Source of the DNA: JBBDMU01 sp040878115
GTDB taxonomy: Bacteria; Bacteroidota; Rhodothermia; Balneolales; Natronogracilivirgulaceae
Direction: 5' to 3'
DNA length: 7,695 nt
NCBI GenBank assembly: GCA_040878115.1
Contig: JBBDMV010000017.1
Coordinates: forward strand, 1-7,695
A model generated the notes under the pieces. The model saw only the letters and a list, made by a program, of their open reading frames with translations. It was not told where the DNA came from and ran no database searches. Both the position numbers and the translations under genes were made by a program. Of this stretch, positions 5,935 to 7,695 are shown in pieces (position 1 is the first letter of the stretch; each line of letters opens with the position of its first letter).

Positions 5935-7476
5935 CGGGTGGGTTAAACCTGCATCCTTTTTCTCCAGGGGTTCCAGCGACGGGCCTTCTATAACCTCACC
6001 ATTTACCGAAAAGCGGCTGCCGTGGCAGGGGCAATCCCAGGTCTTTTCCGCGTCGTTCCAGTTTATGACGCATTTCATGTGCGGGCAGATAGCCGAATGC
6101 ACATGTAACTCCCCTTCATCGTCACGGTAGGCAGCGAGCTTTTCTCCATTGACCTGCAAGGTCCGGCCTTCCAGCTTATCGATTTCCGAGAAGGATTCCA
6201 CATCACCAAATTGCGGATAATCTTTAATGTACTGCATCGCTACATTAATGTTTTCCTTCACGAACTCTTTGGATGAGGAAACAGGCTTGATCCTTGTGGA
6301 ATCGTAGGCTGCAAGCCATGGGTTATCGTAACCGGTTATCATATTCGAAATAATAATCCCCGCTACCACTCCGTAAGTCAGACCGTCGGCCGCAAAACCC
6401 GTGGCCATGTATCTCCTGTCGGAACCCATTCCGCCTCTCCCAATATAGGCCACTCCATCGGCAGGCGTGTAATGCTGAGCGGACCAATGGTATTTAATAG
6501 CTGCGCCCGGATACGTTTCTTCAATAAATTCTTCTATTTCCAGATAGTGATGCGCATATAATTTATCCGACTGTCCTGTTTTGTGATGATTACCGGCAAA
6601 CATCAGCATCTCAAGATCATCCGAGTTCACACCATGCGAGCTGATGGCGTGGGCAGGTTCTTTGTCCATATCCCAGAAATTGCCATCGGGGTACGGCTCG
6701 TTGATCTCCGCGGCTACCACATAACTGCGGTGTGGATAAACAAGAGTATCCACCGTATTGATACCTTTAGGAATGTGGGTGGCTTCGATCATATGGTCAG
6801 CGGTAACCTCTCCCTCACGGGTATAAACCGTGCAGGTATCACTCTCTTCATATTTTATTACAGGACTTCCTTCATAAACCCGGCACCCCTGCCGGCTGAG
6901 AATGCGGGCCAATTCTGTAACAAATTTATAGGGATTAAACCGCGCCTGGTCCTCCATTTTAGCCGCTTTCAAAAACTTAACCTTAAGCGGCATTTCCTCC
7001 ACAAATTTGATATCCATATCTGCATTTTTCAAAGCCTCTACCTCATCCTGAACGATGGGGACATTTTGGGGATCGTTGGTATACATATACCAAGGCCGGC
7101 GGTGGAACTGGCAATCTATGGCGTTTTCGAGGATGGTCCGTTCCATAAATTCAATGGCTTGCATTCTGGAACGGGCGATCGTATCAACGGTATCCTTTCC
7201 GAAATCACCCAGGACCTTGTGGTACCTGGTTTGCAAAGGTACATACAAATTACCCGTTGAAAAGCCCGTGGTACTCCCTGCAATACGGTCAGCTTCCAAA
7301 ATGACAACCTTTTTGCCAGCCACAGTCAATTGAAGCGCGGCAATCATTCCGGTGATCCCCCCACCCACAATGGCCACATCCGCTTCAACCTTGCCTTCCA
7401 GCGCAGGATATTCGGCCCTTACGGGTGTGTTATCGGTCCAAAAGGATTTTGAGTTTAAAGGGTGCTGGCTCTGCAT
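5932..7476 (-). CDS. FAD-dependent oxidoreductase with C-terminal Rieske [2Fe-2S] domain (YhfW-like)
   Basis: The 514 residues join a DAO-type flavoprotein to a Rieske domain, as in Bacillus YhfW. The FAD-binding fold opens with VAIVGGGITGMIAALQL (34-50, GGGITG 38-43) and ends in E61 at the ribose-binding position; a GSTTGFSTGNL segment follows (67-77). A second flavin-binding segment is YMATGFAADGLTYGVVAG (356-373). The Rieske motif is C464-x-H466 with C482-x-x-H485. Two further cysteines, C469 and C484, match the disulfide pair of high-potential bc1/b6f-type Rieske proteins. No signal peptide or membrane helix is seen, so it is probably cytoplasmic. The substrate is unknown; an amine or amino acid is plausible by family, with electrons passing from FAD to the iron-sulfur centre. 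The ATG has an A-rich leader (AATCAATAAAAAT) without a Shine-Dalgarno. The gene is convergent with rsmE and has no visible partner gene. The C-terminus after LEPLEKK (502-508) is short and ends inside a repeat. Confidence 0.92.
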   Translation of the reverse strand: MQSQHPLNSKSFWTDNTPVRAEYPALEGKVEADVAIVGGGITGMIAALQLTVAGKKVVILEADRIAGSTTGFSTGNLYVPLQTRYHKVLGDFGKDTVDTIARSRMQAIEFMERTILENAIDCQFHRRPWYMYTNDPQNVPIVQDEVEALKNADMDIKFVEEMPLKVKFLKAAKMEDQARFNPYKFVTELARILSRQGCRVYEGSPVIKYEESDTCTVYTREGEVTADHMIEATHIPKGINTVDTLVYPHRSYVVAAEINEPYPDGNFWDMDKEPAHAISSHGVNSDDLEMLMFAGNHHKTGQSDKLYAHHYLEIEEFIEETYPGAAIKYHWSAQHYTPADGVAYIGRGGMGSDRRYMATGFAADGLTYGVVAGIIISNMITGYDNPWLAAYDSTRIKPVSSSKEFVKENINVAMQYIKDYPQFGDVESFSEIDKLEGRTLQVNGEKLAAYRDDEGELHVHSAICPHMKCVINWNDAEKTWDCPCHGSRFSVNGEVIEGPSLEPLEKKDAGLTHP

Positions 7477-7610
7477 ATTTTTATTGATTATCCAAATGAC
7501 AGTTTCAGGTCGTTTAGCATACAGATAAAAGAACTAATACCGGCGGGTAATAAGTTCTGGTAACAATACATATTCAATAAAATTAATAATTTTTCATATG
7601 TCCCACTAAC

Positions 7611-7639
7611 TTGACAGTTCCAATGGATCACTTTAATGC
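7611..7639 (+). promoter_or_regulatory. Possible promoter reading out of the right edge
   Basis: A perfect TTGACA (7611-7616) is followed after 17 bases by TAATGC (7634-7639), a poor -10; TTTAAT at 7632 would need a 15-base spacer. Near the edge, AAAGG (7684-7688) could be a ribosome-binding site for a gene starting just beyond the window. The rest of 7477-7695 shows nothing else, and the promoter of the minus-strand oxidoreductase gene must lie within it but could not be identified. Confidence 0.25.
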
Positions 7640-7695
7640 AAAATACAAAGAAGAATGTTCTATAAGATTAATCAACAACCAATAAAGGTAACTAT

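Noticed and set aside
6583..7260. Plus-strand reading frame of 225 codons
   Set aside because: It is antisense to the oxidoreductase gene, whose domains are unmistakable. Its product shows no recognisable motifs.

Overview
The window carries six intact protein genes and several repeat-rich spacers. It looks like chromosomal housekeeping DNA from a Bacteroidota- or Balneolota-type bacterium. That placement is inferred from four things: A/T-rich leaders without Shine-Dalgarno sequences, a monothiol WCGDA thioredoxin-like protein, a lysine in place of the usual glutamate in the AMKQSLR motif of RsmE, and intergenic repeats (TTGCGAG / CGAAGCAATCTG and TAGAGACGCAA palindromes) of a kind I recall from that group. 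No rRNA, tRNA, CRISPR array or transposase gene was seen.

Layout: 1-230 is a gene-free leader. At 231-1901 (+) lies ettA, the ABC-F translation factor, starting at TTG and closed by a strong symmetrical terminator (1928-1964). At 2133-2723 (+) is a thioredoxin-fold protein with a single active-site cysteine. The spacer 2724-3178 holds a MITE-like palindromic element (about 2878-3075) flanked by oppositely oriented GGTATAAGGGT tracts. At 3179-3661 (+) is an EVE-domain protein, followed 73 bases later by a two-domain dCTP deaminase (3735-4967, +). Another GGTATA tract (4969-5020) starts two bases after that stop codon. At 5092-5775 (+) is rsmE, the 16S rRNA m3U1498 methyltransferase. It converges on a minus-strand FAD-dependent oxidoreductase with a C-terminal Rieske domain (7476 down to 5932). 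The spacer between the two is a cluster of three perfect hairpins, the last of which contains the stop codon of the Rieske gene. From 7477 to 7695 no gene is visible, only a possible promoter near the right edge.

Functionally the genes are a loose mix: two act on the ribosome (EttA, RsmE), one on pyrimidine nucleotide supply (dCTP deaminase), one is a putative reader of modified bases (EVE), and two are redox proteins (thioredoxin-like, FAD/Rieske). Only the EVE and dCTP deaminase genes are close enough to suggest a shared transcript. I found no convincing sign of a new defence, mobile or biosynthetic system. The most unusual material is in the spacers and in lineage-specific changes to known proteins, such as an apparent insertion in the dCTP deaminase.
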